Shown here piece by piece: positions 20,476 to 32,457 of a stretch of DNA of 64,000 nucleotides. The notes under the pieces were generated by a model, which saw only the letters and a list, made by a program, of their open reading frames with translations, was not told the origin of the DNA and did no database searches. Source of the stretch: Meghimatium bilineatum (taxonomy: Eukaryota > Mollusca > Gastropoda > Stylommatophora > Philomycidae); contig CM067302.1 of NCBI GenBank assembly GCA_034231615.1, positions 14,736,990-14,800,989 of the forward strand. The letters are read 5' to 3'. Numbering within the stretch: position 1 is the stretch's first letter; each line of letters opens with the position of its first letter. The position numbers and the translations under genes are program-made.

Positions 20476-20755
20476 CTACTTCTTCGTTTTCTGCGTTCGT
20501 TCCCAGACTCCTACTGGTTAAAAGGATACAGATCAGAGAAATGAGCTTTGTCATAGTTTACAGCATAGCTGCGATAGTTGATCCATTCGGTCTGACACAT
20601 CAGGTTTCAGCAAGGATTTGGGTCACTTTTATCCTATGTGACAGGACAGCCAGCTTCACACCATAACTCCTAAGTCGCCTCTTACGACATTCACAGAAGG
20701 TAAATAGTGGTGCTATTCTTTGCTCCCATTTCAGGCCCCGGTCAACACACGAGAA
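20476..20755 (-). mobile_element. SINE-A, diverged copy
   Basis: CTTCTTCGTTTTCTGCGTTC to GCCCCGGTCAACACACG with all SINE-A blocks recognisable but many changes. It sits between LINE-E and LINE-G. Confidence 0.8.
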
Positions 20756-20756
20756 A

Positions 20757-21050
20757 GGCTGCAATTATTACTAAACTAGATAAAATAAATGAAGAGGTTA
20801 GGAAAAGAATTAGTATAATACCACGTATTGAACATATTGAAAAACAGCAAGTAAAATGGTTCGGTCACCTTATGACAACCAAGAAAAAAATACCAATAAG
20901 AGAATATAGCAAAAGAATATCCGGACGCAAAGCTAAAGGTATACCAAGAGAAAGGTGGGTATACAACATCAAGATAACCTTGAACAAACATGAAATCAAT
21001 GCACGCAAGAGAGACATCTGGCATTGAAACAACACCTGAGGTTTCAACCC
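20757..21050 (+). mobile_element. LINE-G C-terminal fragment
   Basis: Frame 20,707-21,027 reads RIEHIEKQQVKWFGHLMTTK, KIPIREYSKRISGRKAKGIP and RERWVYNIKITLNKHEINAR. The 'KWFGHL' plus 'GR.AKG.PR.RW' pattern is a LINE ORF2 C-terminus. Single copy in this window. Confidence 0.7.
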
Positions 21051-21629
21051 TTACGCTTAACGGCAAGTGTGGATACTATCAACCATCACTCACCTGGAGA
21101 AAAACAATAAAAGACAATACACAAAAAAGAGAATGTATACATTTTAAAAAGAAATCACGGCGAGATTCAAACTGATCATACAGAATTAAAAAAAATATGA
21201 AAGGCACAAAAACATTTCCTCTATGTTCAACTACAACATGGTACGCCGAGTGAAGTACCCCCGGTGCAAATCAACCCAAGAGAACATTAATCCTGGTAAT
21301 CGACATTTCCGGGCAACACGTCTCGCTCCTGAGTTACCACCCAAGTGTATCAACGGTCCTGGCAGTGTAACTTGACAACGGCAGCCACACGCGCGAAACA
21401 AGCAGCTTTTCTCATCAGTGACGAGGTTTGATGACATAACCGCTTGTACAAACGAATAGACCAGACTTCTGGGAAGAGTATCCAATCTGGAGTTGTGCTT
21501 CTTAAGTTCCAACGTCGTTAAATGAATTTGTGAATCAATGTCTTTTCGTTTTATTCTGGTATTTCATCATGGCTGCCATTGTGGCAGAGGATGGTATGGT
21601 ATTATGCATTAGACTGTTTTAAAGAAAAG
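21051..21629. other. No supported gene
   Basis: The part at 21,240-21,520 is more GC-rich and non-repetitive, with a 93-codon minus-strand frame of no recognised family. I would not call it a gene. Confidence 0.4.
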
Positions 21630-21634
21630 ATAAA

Positions 21635-21835
21635 TGTGTTTGTCTGTCTATCTATCAAATGGAGAAGAGATAGAGGTCGACAAAGAGAAAAGTTACTAGA
21701 TGGGCTTGTATCGTGGCATGGTAGAAGTTCACCAACCGAGCTTTTTGACAACACAAGAGACAGAGAGTCGTGGAGAAACATGATCGCCTACGCAAGTCGG
21801 TATGGCACTTGATTGATTGATTGTCTATCTATCTA
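21635..21835 (+). mobile_element. RTE LINE 3' end, (TTGA)n-tailed subfamily
   Basis: WRRDRGRQREKLLDGLVSWH, then NTRDRESWRNMIAYASRYGT* and a TGATTGATTGATTG tail. Relatives: 46,236-46,445 and 52,640-53,060. Confidence 0.82.
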
Positions 21836-21947
21836 ATAATACGTGGGAGTGCAGTAAAACTTTACAAAATTTTCACATAACACAAGTTAATTAAGTTATA
21901 TGAAGCAGAAAAAACAAGAAGACAAAATCAATGCCTTTGTGATGTGG

Positions 21948-22396
21948 ATATATACGAGCTCGTATATATGAATAGAGAGAAAGTCGTGGGAAGAAAATAG
22001 ATGAATAGAGAAAACGTCGTGGACAGAAAATAGATGAATAGAGAGAACGTCGTGGACAGAAAATAGATGAATAGAGAAAACGTCGTGGACAGAAAATAGA
22101 TGAATAGGGAAAACGTCGTGGACAGAAAATAGATGAATAGAGAGAACGTCGTGGACAGAAAATAGATGAATAGAGAGAACGTCGTGGACAGAAAATAGAT
22201 CAATAGAGAGAACGTCGTGGACAGAAAATAGATGAATAGAGAAAACGTCGTGGACAGAAAATAGATCAATAGAGAGAACGTCGTGGACAGAAAATAGATG
22301 AATAGAGAGAACGTCGTGGACAGAAAATAGATGAATAGAGAGAAAGTCGTGGACAGAAAATAGATGAATAGAGAGAACGTCGTGGACAGAAAATAA
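21948..22396. repeat. 33-bp minisatellite, ~13 units, with palindromic edge
   Basis: Unit AATAGAGAGAACGTCGTGGA plus CAGAAAATAGATG. The array begins just after a perfect 22-bp palindrome (21,948-21,969, centre GAGCTC). The unit loosely resembles the RTE end 'GACAGAGAGTCGTGGAGAAA' found 200 bp upstream. Confidence 0.95.
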
Positions 22397-22496
22397 ATAG
22401 AAAAAAGAAGTTCCAACAACAATTCGTATGAATAAAAAAAACTATTGAAAGAAAGAAAGATTAATCAAATATATTCAAGTAGGAAGCATGAGGATA

Positions 22497-22605
22497 AAAT
22501 AGTATTAATATAATATATTTATATAATATATAAATATAAATAATATAATATATTAAAATATAGTAATAATAATAATATAAATATAGTATATAATATATTA
22601 AACAG
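22497..22605. repeat. AT-rich (ATATAA)-type tract
   Basis: Low-complexity TA/ATA sequence. Confidence 0.85.
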
Positions 22606-22830
22606 ATATAGTATTTTGGACATATTAAAAGACCTAACACCTTGTAGAAGGTAAGATTGAGGGGAGGGAAACAAGAGTTAGGCAGAGATGCAAGTTGGAG
22701 AGAAACATCAAGAGGTGGACCGGTTACAGTCAAACAGAGTGCACAACCAAGGCACGTGACAGGGGAGGTTCGATGGTCGTTTCAGCCAACCTTCGTTGCA
22801 GAGACGGTACGTGATTAATGATTGGCTGGA
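22605..22830 (+). mobile_element. LINE-C 3' end
   Basis: ACATATTAAAAGACCTAACA, then TTAGGCAGAGATGCAAGTTG and CGTTGCAGAGACGGTACGTG. Same C-terminus as at 4,330. Confidence 0.75.
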
Positions 22831-22882
22831 GAACAAACCCAAAAAATGTATTATTTATAATGTATATAGCGAATATCTGTTA

Positions 22883-24300
22883 TAAGGAATAGGTAGATGT
22901 AGGAATAGGTGGATGTAGGAATAGGTGGATGTAGGAATAGGTGGATGTAGGAATAGGTGGATGTAGGAATAGGTGGAAGTAGGAATAGGTGGATGTAGGA
23001 ATAGGTAGATGTAGGAATAGGTGGATGTAGGAATAGGTGGATGTAGGAATACGTGGATGTAGGAATAGGTGGATGTAGGAATAGGTGGATGTAGGAATAG
23101 GTAGATGTAGGAATAGGTGGATGTAGGAATAGGTAGACGGGGAAATAGATAGATGTAGGAATAGGTGGATGTAGGAATAGGTGGATGTAGGAATAGGTGG
23201 ATGTAGGAATAGGTGGATGTAGGAATAGGTGGATGTAGGAATAGGTAGACGGGGAAATAGATAGATGTAGGAATAGGTGGATGTAGGAATAGGTGGATGT
23301 AGGAATAGGTGGATGTAGGAATAGGTGGATGTAGGAATAGATAGATGTAGAAATAGATAGATGTAGGAATAGGTAGATGTAGGAATAGGTGGATGTAGGA
23401 ATAGGTAGGTGGGAAATATATAGATGTAGGAATAGGTGGATGTAGGAATAGGTGGATGTAGGAATAGGTGGATGTAGGAATAGGTGGATGTAGGAATAGG
23501 TAGATGTAGGAATAGGTGGATGTAGGAATAGGTGGATGTAGGAATAGGTGGATGTAGGAATAGGTGGATGTAGGAATTGGTGGGTGTAGGAATAGGTGGA
23601 TGTAGGAATAGGTGGATGTAGGAATAGGTGGATGTAGGAATAGGTAGATGGGGAAATAGATAGATGTAGGAATAGGTGGATGTAGGAATAGGTGGATGTA
23701 GGAATAGGTGGATGTAGGAATAGGTAGATGTAGGAATAGGTGGATGTAGGAATAGGTGGATGTAGGAATAGGTGGATGTAGGAAAAGGTGGATGTAGGAA
23801 TGGGTGGATGTAGGAATAGGTGAATGTAGGAATAGGTGGATGTAGGAATAGGTGGATGTAGGAATAGGTGGATGTAGGAATAGGTGGATGTAGGAATAGG
23901 TGGATGTAGGAATAGGTGGATGTAGGAATAGGTGGATGTAGGAATATGTGGATGTAGGAATAGGTGGATGGGGAAATAGATAGATGTACGGATAGGTGGA
24001 TGTAGGAATAGGTGGATGTAGGAATAGGTGGATGTAGGAATAGGTGGATGTAGGAATAGGTGGATGTAGGAATAGGCAGATGGGGAAATAGATAGATGTA
24101 GGAATAGGTGGATGTAGGAATAGGTAGATGTAGGAATAGGTGGATGTAGGAATAGGTGGATGTAGGAATAGGTGGATGTAGAAATAGGCAGATGTAGGAA
24201 TAGGTGGATGTAGGAATATGTGGATGTAGGAATATGTGGATGTAGGAATAGGTAGATGGGGAAATAGAAAGATGTAGGAATTGGTAGATGTAATAATAGA
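22883..24300. repeat. 16-bp minisatellite, ~88 units
   Basis: Unit TAGGAATAGGTGGATG with interspersed variants (GGGGAAATAGATAGATG) that recur at intervals. Because 3 units are 48 bp, the minus strand is open for over 500 codons; this is a by-product of the repeat. Confidence 0.97.
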
Positions 24301-25176
24301 TGTAGGTCTATAATGAATATGTAGATGTAGTTATATGTAGATATATGTAGATGTAGATATTGGTAGAAACAGGAATGTTTAATAAAAGTGTGCGCTATAG
24401 AGGATTTCCAGTGTATCCGTCTGTCTGAGAATAAAAAAGTTTTGTCCACGATGTAGTAGTTTCAGAACCGCTCTAAAACACTAATTTTGACTTCTGTATT
24501 TTTGCATACGAATATCCTGATGACTTGACCTCATCCATCAATGGAAGGAAGACGTTCCAATCTCATACAAGAACCTGTACTCGCAAACAAATTAATCACT
24601 TCTCAAATCAAGTCTGGAAATACTCCCGTTTTCTGTTGATTCGCACTCAATTTGAACATCGTTGTCTGTCGGTACCACCACTCCCGGGCCTGATGTCGGT
24701 CAGCTGCAGTGTATTTAACGGGAATTTTAGATATTGCAGTTTATGGGGCCTTTTGTGGTATTTCATAACTTTCTTGTTTTGTTTATTTGTCCTCGTCTGC
24801 TAGTCTGGGTCTGTTGTTCCTGATGTGATCCGCTGGTCTGGTCTACTGGTTCTGGTTTCCGCTGGTCCTGGTCTTATCTGCTAGTCTTGGTCTGGTGGTA
24901 TTGTCTTGTTTAGTATGCTGGTCTGATCTGCTTGCTATTTCTGGTCTCCTAGTCCTGGTATGGTCTGCTTGTCATCATCTAGTCTGTTAAGTCTGGTCTA
25001 GTTTGCTTGTCTTGGTCGGCGGGTCCTGGTTGGCGGGTCCTAGTCGGCGTGTCCTGGTCGGTGGTCCTGGTGGGTGGGTCCTGGGTCCATTGATCTTGTC
25101 TAGTAGTCCTCCTAGTTTGGGCTGCTTGTCTTGCCTGGTGATTCTATTCTGGTTTGCTGACAGATTTCTCCAGATC
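24301..25176. other. No gene; TGGTCTGGT-rich sequence in second half
   Basis: From about 24,800 to 25,140 it is a degenerate CTGGTCTGGT / GGCGGGTCCTGGT repeat. The first half shows nothing recognisable. Confidence 0.55.
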
Positions 25177-25186
25177 AGGGCCTTAC

Positions 25187-25466
25187 TTGTCCTTGTGTTG
25201 TCGGGGCCCGAAAGGGGAGCTAAGAATAGCAACACTGTTCACCTTTAACGCATGTCGTAAAAGGCGACTAAGGAGGTTATGGGATGGAGTTGGCTGTCCC
25301 ATCCCATATATGTCAGCGACCCAAGGCCATGCTGATGTCGGATGTGTCAGACCGAAAGGCGCAGATAGCGCAGCAATGCTGTAAACCATGACACAACGCA
25401 TTCCGTTCTCTAGACTACATCCTCATAATCTGCAGGAGTTTGAGAACGAACGCAGAAAAAAGAAGA
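25187..25466 (+). mobile_element. SINE-A, full length
   Basis: Flanked by AGGGCCTTAC at 25,177-25,186 and 25,467-25,476 (perfect 10-bp TSD). Well preserved, with the stem TATGGGATGG / CCATCCCATA intact. Confidence 0.94.
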
Positions 25467-25479
25467 AGGGCCTTACAAC

Positions 25480-25914
25480 TATTCACACTAGGTGTCTGAT
25501 ACTTGATTGATCTGTGCTTGCCATTTGGAAGGCGACAAAAAGTACACACACCAATGAAGAAAAAAACGAGTCAGTTACATCATTTTAGATGAATGGGGCA
25601 GAGCGACGCTTGCTGCTAGACAAAATACACTCTAAGTCTCAAGTTAGTGATGAAATTAAGCACTATGGCATCCAGCAGGGCATGCTCTGGTTCTGTTTGT
25701 AACTTATTATTTTTTTTAGTGTTTTTGTTGCTGTTTTTCTTTGTGATTGTTTTTAACGCCCCAATTGCCGTGGCTATCCGGTCTAACTTGTCTAATTTTG
25801 CTATTGTCAAATGTAATTGTTGCTAAATAGTTCATTGAGTCTCATTGTCTGTTAAGTCCTTGTGACATAAACGCAGGTTTAGCATCAGAGAAATTAGTAA
25901 AATTCGATCCGCTG
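25480..25914. other. No recognisable feature
   Basis: T-rich stretch near 25,710; otherwise unremarkable. Confidence 0.4.
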
Positions 25915-25916
25915 TC

Positions 25917-26232
25917 CAAATCCGATCAGCCGGACCATCTTTTCTGGCCAGCGAGTCAGCCGGGCAATCTTTTCTGGTTAGCGAGTTAGCCGGACCATCT
26001 TTTCTGGCCAGCGAGACAGTCGGAACATCTTTTCTGGCCAGCGAGTCAGCCTGACCATCTTTTCTAGTCAGCCGGGCTATCTTTTCTGGTCAGCGAGTCA
26101 GCCGGGCAATCTTTTCTGGTCAGCGAGTCAGCCGGGCAATCTTTTCTGGCCAGCCAGTCAGCCAGGCAATTTTTTCTGGTCAGTAAGTAAGCAGGGCTAC
26201 CTTTTCTGGTCAGCAAATCGGTCGGATCTTTT
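25917..26232. repeat. 30-bp minisatellite, ~10 units
   Basis: Unit CATCTTTTCTGGCCAGCGAG plus TCAGCCGGAC, moderately diverged. Confidence 0.92.
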
Positions 26233-26234
26233 TC

Positions 26235-26665
26235 TTTTCTGGCCACCGAGTCAGATTTAAATGTGCAGTATGCTCTAAACTCCAAACTCTGAAAATACAA
26301 ACTAGATCTGCAAGGACGTAACACAATTGGGTTTGTGACCCACTTATCACATCACAAACACTTAATCTGTCCCTCACACTATAAAAGGTTGCCCACCTCA
26401 AACTTTGATAGTATTTCTCCCTGACGTAATAGTTAAAGCATTTACCTTGTGTTGAGGACAAGTGGTCTCGATTACCAACCGCGACATTTTATATCTAAGT
26501 GCATCTCTTCGTGTACTACTGAGAAATATCGCTTGACGATTCAAGGTTGAGTAGTATGTGTGATGCTTTTGAAATGCATGTGCCTGTTCTTCCAAAATGA
26601 GTTGAGTATAATATAGTAAAATGCTAGTGCGATGAAGTCAATTCTATACATATTTTAAGCGTTTA
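26235..26665. other. No recognisable feature
   Basis: No repeat or coding match. Confidence 0.4.
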
Positions 26666-26667
26666 AG

Positions 26668-27200
26668 GGTGATGAGGAGTGGGTTGAAGTGGGTGATGAT
26701 GAGGGTGATGATGTGGCTGATGATGTGGGTGTTGATGTGGGTGATGATGTGGGTGATGATGTGGGTGGTGATGTGGATGATGATGTGGGTGGTGATGTGG
26801 GTGTTGATGTGAGTGGTGATGTGGGTGATGATGTGGGTGGTGATGTGGGTGATGATGTGGGTGATGATGTGGGTGGTGATGTGGATGGGGATGTGGATGG
26901 GGATGTGGGTGATGATGTGGGTGGTGATGTGGGTGGTGATGTAGGTGGGGATGTGGGTGATGATGTGGGTGATGAGGAGGGTGATGATGTGGGTGGTTAT
27001 GTGGATGGGGATGTGGATGATGATGAGGGTGATGATGTGGGTGGTGATGTGGATGGGGATGTGGATGGGGATGTGGGTGATGCTGATAGTAATTATGTGG
27101 TTGATGATGAGAGTTATGATGAGGATGATAATGTTGGTTATGATGAGAGTGGTGATGTGGGCTATGAGTAGATTTATGATGGGGGTAATGATGAGGGTAA
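26668..27200. repeat. (GATGTGGGT)n-type array
   Basis: Short units GATGTGGGT, GATGATGTG and GATGGGGAT. Open on both strands as Asp/Gly/Val- or His/Pro-rich frames, which are repeat artefacts. Confidence 0.93.
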
Positions 27201-27234
27201 TTATAAGAGTAATGTTGGTGCTTTACTTGTAACA

Positions 27235-27984
27235 AAATCAAGAAGAAGTAACACACAATCTATCTGCACATTGATAAAAAAATGTAATTTTATGTATGCC
27301 GCTTCCAGCCACACGGATCAAAACACAATCAGCTCCAGATAGAAATGAATTGAATTCAACAAAGCAATTATCAACCAGCATGCACCGCGGGATCATAAAT
27401 GAGTTTGGCGGCGTGAGATCTCACATCCGACGCCGCGGTCGATTTATTACACAGCTGTAACTTGATCACGTGAGATAAAAGCCATTATTTTACAGCAAAC
27501 CCAAAACCACATACAACTAACAGAGAAATTCTCAGCCAATAAAACAAAGTGTAATCAAAACAAACAACCACTAAAACGCAATCTCATCATCTAAATAGCT
27601 CTTCATTCTTCTAAAAAAAGGATCTTGAGTTTTCTTTGAGTAGGGACGAGAACTGGACACAAATACAAGCATGTGACAGCTAAAAAAAAGATTCAGGATT
27701 GCTATTGTCAAAAAACTTCAAGATGGAAGTAAACACTAGAAAACTGATTTAAGAAATCTCGTTCTTAGGAAAAAAGAAAGTTTTCGGTTATGACGGAGAT
27801 AAGAACAAATTAAGGCACATGTAGAAATGAAGTATTGTGGGAAATACAAGAAGGTAAATTTGCAAAGGAAGGGTTGTTTTTAATCATGAACTGGCCCGTT
27901 ATCTCGGTCTTCAGTTTGTAGTTGTGTTATGAACCACTGAGAAAATGAATGAGGATCAGTTAGTTTTAATTTTTTTTATTTTTG
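27235..27984. other. No supported gene
   Basis: A short GC-rich patch at 27,400-27,445 (GGCGGCGTGAGATCTCACAT, GACGCCGCGG) contains small palindromes. The rest is AT-rich. Confidence 0.4.
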
Positions 27985-28770
27985 ATGAAGACGTCATGTA
28001 TGGCTGAATTTGTCATGTATGGCTGACTTTGTCATGTATGGTTGACTTTGTCATGTATGGTTGTTTTTACCATGTAGGATCGACTGCCATATATGGTTGA
28101 CCTTGCCATGTATGGTTGACTTTGTCATGTATGGTTGACTTTGTCATGTATGGTTGACTTTGTCATGTATGGTTGACTTTGTCATGTATGGTTGTTTTTA
28201 CCATGTAGGATCGACTACCATATATGGTTGACTTTGCCATGTATGGTTGACTTTGCCATGTATGGTTGACTTTGTCATGTATGGTTGACTTTATCATGTA
28301 TGGTTGACTTTACCATGTAGCATTGACTGCCATATATGGTTGACCTTGCCATGTATGGTTGACTTTGCCATGTATGGTTGACCTTGCCATGTATGGTTGA
28401 CTTTGCCATGTATGGTTGACTTTGTCATGTATGGTTGACTTTGTCATGTATGGTTGTTTTTACCATGTAGGATTGACTGCCATATATGGTTGACTTTGCC
28501 ATGTATGGTTGACTTTGTGACATATGGTTGTTTTTACCATGTAGGATTGACTGCCATATATGGTTGACTTTACCATGTATGGTTGACTTTGCCATGTATG
28601 GTTGACTTTACATGTAGGGTTGACTTTACCATGTATGGTTAATTGTGTCAAGTAGTGGTGACATTGTCAAGAAATGTTGACTTCGCCATGTAGGGTTGAC
28701 TTTGTCAAGTGGGGTTGAATGCCATGTATGGATGATTTTGCCATGTAGGGTTTACTGTCATGTATGGTTG
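27985..28770. repeat. 19-bp minisatellite, ~40 units
   Basis: Unit CATGTATGGTTGACTTTGC with a variant block (TGTTTTTACCATGTAGGATC) recurring about every 130-170 bp, suggesting a higher-order period. Confidence 0.93.
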
Positions 28771-28825
28771 ACTTCGCAATAACTTTCTTAGAACTCGGGT
28801 TTACTATAATTTATTCGATTTTACG

Positions 28826-29062
28826 GCTGTAAAACTGACTGTGTTTATTTGAAACATCACATATTGCCTTGTGTTTATTTGAAACTTCACATATCGCCGT
28901 GTGTTTATTTGAAACAACACGTCACCGTATGTTTAATTGAGACAACAATATGTCACTACATGTTTATTTGAAACATCATATGTCACCAGGTATTTATGTG
29001 AAACAACATATGTTGCTGCGTGTTTATGTAATAAAACGTCACTGTGTGTTTATTTGAAACAT
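28826..29062. repeat. ~30-bp diverged repeat, ~8 units
   Basis: GTGTTTATTTGAAACATCAC-like units. Confidence 0.85.
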
Positions 29063-29467
29063 GGTCACTAAATTAAACAATGAGGCGTTATTTGTAGTGT
29101 CAATATTTCTATCAATTGCAGTTGGTGAAGTAGGAACTATCACTGCTAGCCTTGGTCATGAGCTATGGCGAGGGTTTCGATTATAACTATATTCTGGACT
29201 ACTCAATCAAATAGCGTTCCTCTTTTACTCTTTCATTTCCACTCACTAAATGAGGCATATCAAAGAGATAGTTTTTTTTATTTCATTAAGTGCCTCACTG
29301 AGATGTGACCTCTTTATCGACAGGCCCGGTTGGGTTAATGTTCTTGGTGCCAATTCAGCTCGTTTGTGGCTAATTCGAAATTCATATGGAAGCTGTCTGC
29401 AAAGTAGATGTTGGCTAGGAAACATGTCCACAATTTTATAATGTTGTCTTGGTAAGTTAATCTACAT
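29063..29467. other. No recognisable feature
   Basis: Opposed short open frames lie at 29,246-29,441 and match no family I recognise. Confidence 0.4.
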
Positions 29468-29729
29468 TTTCAATAGAATGTTGATTGAGCAGAATATCCA
29501 ACATTTTCTATAGAACATTGATTTAAGCAGAATATTCAATATTTTCTATAGAATGTTGTTTGCAAAAAATAGGATTGTGCATTTTCTATAAGAATGTTGA
29601 TTGTGCAGGATACCCAACATTTTCTATAAGAATGTTGATTGTGCAGGATACCCAACATTTTCTATAAGAATGTTGATTGTGCAGGATACCCAACATTTTC
29701 TATAAGAATGTTGATTGTGCAGGATATCA
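29468..29729. repeat. 38-bp minisatellite, 4 good units plus decayed ones
   Basis: Unit CCAACATTTTCTATAAGAAT then GTTGATTGTGCAGGATAC. The right-hand units are identical and the left-hand ones diverged. Confidence 0.93.
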
Positions 29730-29879
29730 AAAAATGCATATGAACTAATTCTAAATATTGAAGACGTGTTTAGGCGGCATGTACTGTCTCCATCTGCGAA
29801 TCCTGCGGCAGGCTATCATCAAGTACAGCGATTCTCAACGTATGCAATATCGGATCGCGGGGCGCTGACAAAGCTTAGG

Positions 29880-30222
29880 TGTGAAGATTGAATATGTGAA
29901 GATTAAATATGTGAAGATTGAATATGTGAAGATTGAATATGTGAAGATTAAATATGTGAATATTGAACATGTGAAGATTGAATATGTGAAGATTGAATAT
30001 GTGAAGATTGAATATGTGAATATTGAACATGTGAAGATTGAATATGTGACGATCGAACATGTGAATATTGAACATGTGAAGATTGAATATGTGAAGATTG
30101 AATATGTGAATATTGAACATGTGAAGATTGAACATGTGAAGATTGAATATGTGAAGATTGAACATGTGAATATTGAACATGTGAAGATTGAACATGTGAA
30201 GATTGAATATGTGAATATTGAT
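29880..30222. repeat. 15-bp minisatellite, ~23 units
   Basis: GTGAAGATTGAATAT with GTGAATATTGAACAT variants. Confidence 0.95.
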
Positions 30223-30225
30223 CGA

Positions 30226-30985
30226 ACATTTGAAGACTACATATCGCGACAAAGCAGAATTTGCATGGATGTATAGATAAATCCTAAATTAGAAGACCGT
30301 GAATTGTAACTATTCGTAATCATCTAAAAATCGAAATCATCTAAAATCGTAATCCTGGAAATATAATCCCCATAATAAAATTGTATCATTGTACGTATTA
30401 GCGAAAGTCCTTGCTGGTTGTCATGGTAACCTAGTAAATCGGCCATCTTGTCTATCAAGTCGAATTATTTATGAAATACATATTTGAATCTGTGATCTGT
30501 TCTATGCATGAGTCATGAGCCTTTCATGTTTGCAGCTTGGAACACGCGTATTACATTTCTACAAACACTTGCTTTCCATCACACCTGAGTCAAAGATGAA
30601 GACATCACCTGCGCGCACTTAATTGGAGAACCTGGTAGGTACTTCAGACGAGGTGCCGTGAACTTCACAACGATCTCTCGCATTCAACATCTGAGATGGA
30701 CTAGACGAGGACAGATCGAGTGCAGATATTGTATGAGTGAGTTACACATGTTGTTTTTTCGAGTGCTCTCTTCAAAACTATTTTTTTACTAGTAATTTTA
30801 TATAATTATTTCTAACCCTACTCGGGGCAATCAACGGTTCTCAGACTTCTGAGTAGATTCTCAGAAATCTACTAAATTTTCTACCGGGTCTGAAACAGCC
30901 GTATCTACACAGTCATATAGAAAAAGTGTTCTTAGTTGTCGACTGGTTATGAATCGAGAGGCTTGAACTCCGGGCAAACTCATGC
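30226..30985. other. No recognisable feature
   Basis: AT-rich, non-repetitive. Confidence 0.4.
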
Positions 30986-30989
30986 TTCC

Positions 30990-31255
30990 CATGCTTCAAT
31001 AATAAAAACAAATTATCCGGGTTGGTTTCTCGCCTGACACGACCGCTCCTCCAATCGGCCGAGATGTAAATGGGTACCTGATACATGAGTTAGGGGAAGT
31101 AAAGATAGCAAGGAAGGGAACTGGGCACTCTACCTAATATTTGATGTGGCTTAGTACATGAAGTGTTATCTTCATCTCCAACGGCAGGTTGCTGCCATGG
31201 GTCCTACCTTTACGTTGAGTTGCGACAGAAAGCACAAAGTATATGCAGTGTCCGA
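30990..31255. mobile_element. Possible tRNA-SINE family K, copy 1
   Basis: ATGTAAATGGGTACCTGATA resembles the region after the tRNA head in many SINEs. The stretch TACATGAGTTAGGGGAAGTA to GGCAGGTTGCTGCCATGG recurs at 54,070-54,525. No tRNA head is clear in this copy. Confidence 0.55.
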
Positions 31256-31289
31256 AAATCGGCCACGAATAATGACGCTCTTTGAGGCA

Positions 31290-31830
31290 TAGTTCAGATA
31301 ATTCTAACCCTAAGAAGAAATTCTGCTTTATACTCCTTCATGTCGTGCAGCTTCAGGGGTAGAAGAGTTCTCTGGAGATGAGTTTTTGGTGAGCTTCATA
31401 TACGCTTGTTTTCGTTTACTTTTATTTCTGTATTCCATTGTTTGCATGCTCTACCCTGGCTTCATATCCACCATGACTGTATTATAGTGTTTTTTAGGGG
31501 CACTGGCTGATGGTAATCTGGAAACGTGAAAATTGCGTAATCTGTTGTAATTGTCTAATGTAATCCAGGATTGGTACTGTGTTTATTAGTCTTCTGATGT
31601 TTTCGTTTCTGACCCTTTCTCTTATTGTTACTGCGAGAAGTCTACGTACGTAGACAAATAATTTCTGTTGTAACAAGTTTTCTTGTGGATTCTGTTGTTA
31701 ATGTCCATGTTTGACATTTCTAGCGCTGTGATGGTAGCAATAAGTAATATAGACGCTTGGATTATGTGGACGTGAGTTCCTGTTTCCATCGGGTTACACA
31801 GCACCAGGAAGAGCAAGGCCTAGATTCGCG
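31290..31830 (-). mobile_element. LINE-F, C-terminal RT part
   Basis: Minus strand: IIQASILLIATITALEMSNM (frame-shifted from a TYG.E.WTLT type block), RIHKKTCYNRN, RERVRNENIRRLINTVPILD then YIRQLQQITQF, ending CCAGAGAACTCTTCTACCCC. It follows the order of LINE thumb/C-terminal blocks seen in LINE-H. Confidence 0.65.
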
Positions 31831-31834
31831 GAGA

Positions 31835-32455
31835 CAGTAAAAAAAAAAAAATATACAGAAACATAGGCTGAACATGGCTAATGCGATCCACATATCGAAA
31901 GAGATATCCGTTGTCTGTTGTTTTGTCCGTTTTCTGCTGTATGTATTGTGATTAAATGTTTGTCTCCATGATGGTCTTTTGGCCGAAACGTCGATTTGTG
32001 TGTGTTATTACGTGTGTCGTTAATTTATAAAAAAAATGTATTACCCTATTCCTGGATTTACCTAAATCCAAAGAGAGACAACTCTAACTAGTAACCCCTC
32101 CCCCCCCCCCACTCCCCCACACGACACAAGTAAAAATGACAGTAGATAGATAGATAGAAGTGTCTTTAAGAGTTTTAAACAACGATGTTACGTCTGCTTT
32201 TGAAACCAAAGACAATGTGTACTTCGGGTTTTTCCCCTTAATTCACAAACGCAGACATATTGCATTGTTAATAGTAAAGAGAAGAGAATTCTAGAAATAT
32301 TTCACAGTTGTGGCCCCTATATAGGGGAGATAACTAGGAAGATCATCATCATCATCATGTGTCGTATCGCGTATGATAACGGTGACAGTAATGATGATTG
32401 AGTAATCTCTCTAGTTCTGAAGCAGTTATATCTTGACAGTCCATAGTATTTCCAA
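31835..32455. other. No gene; C-rich tract at 32,095-32,117
   Basis: Contains a C run and a short (TAGA)n at 32,142-32,158. Nothing else recognised. Confidence 0.5.
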
Positions 32456-32457
32456 TG

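Noticed and set aside
21231-21512. A 93-codon minus-strand frame in a GC-richer patch
   Set aside because: No family recognised; could be a host exon or an old repeat, but nothing in the sequence decides.
22851-24449. A 532-codon open frame on the minus strand
   Set aside because: It is the 16-bp array read in one frame (repeating PIPTSTYSYIHLFLH). No start context, domain or neighbour supports a gene.
26663-27256. His/Pro-rich or Asp/Gly-rich protein frames
   Set aside because: Open only because the GATGTGGGT-type array lacks stops on both strands.
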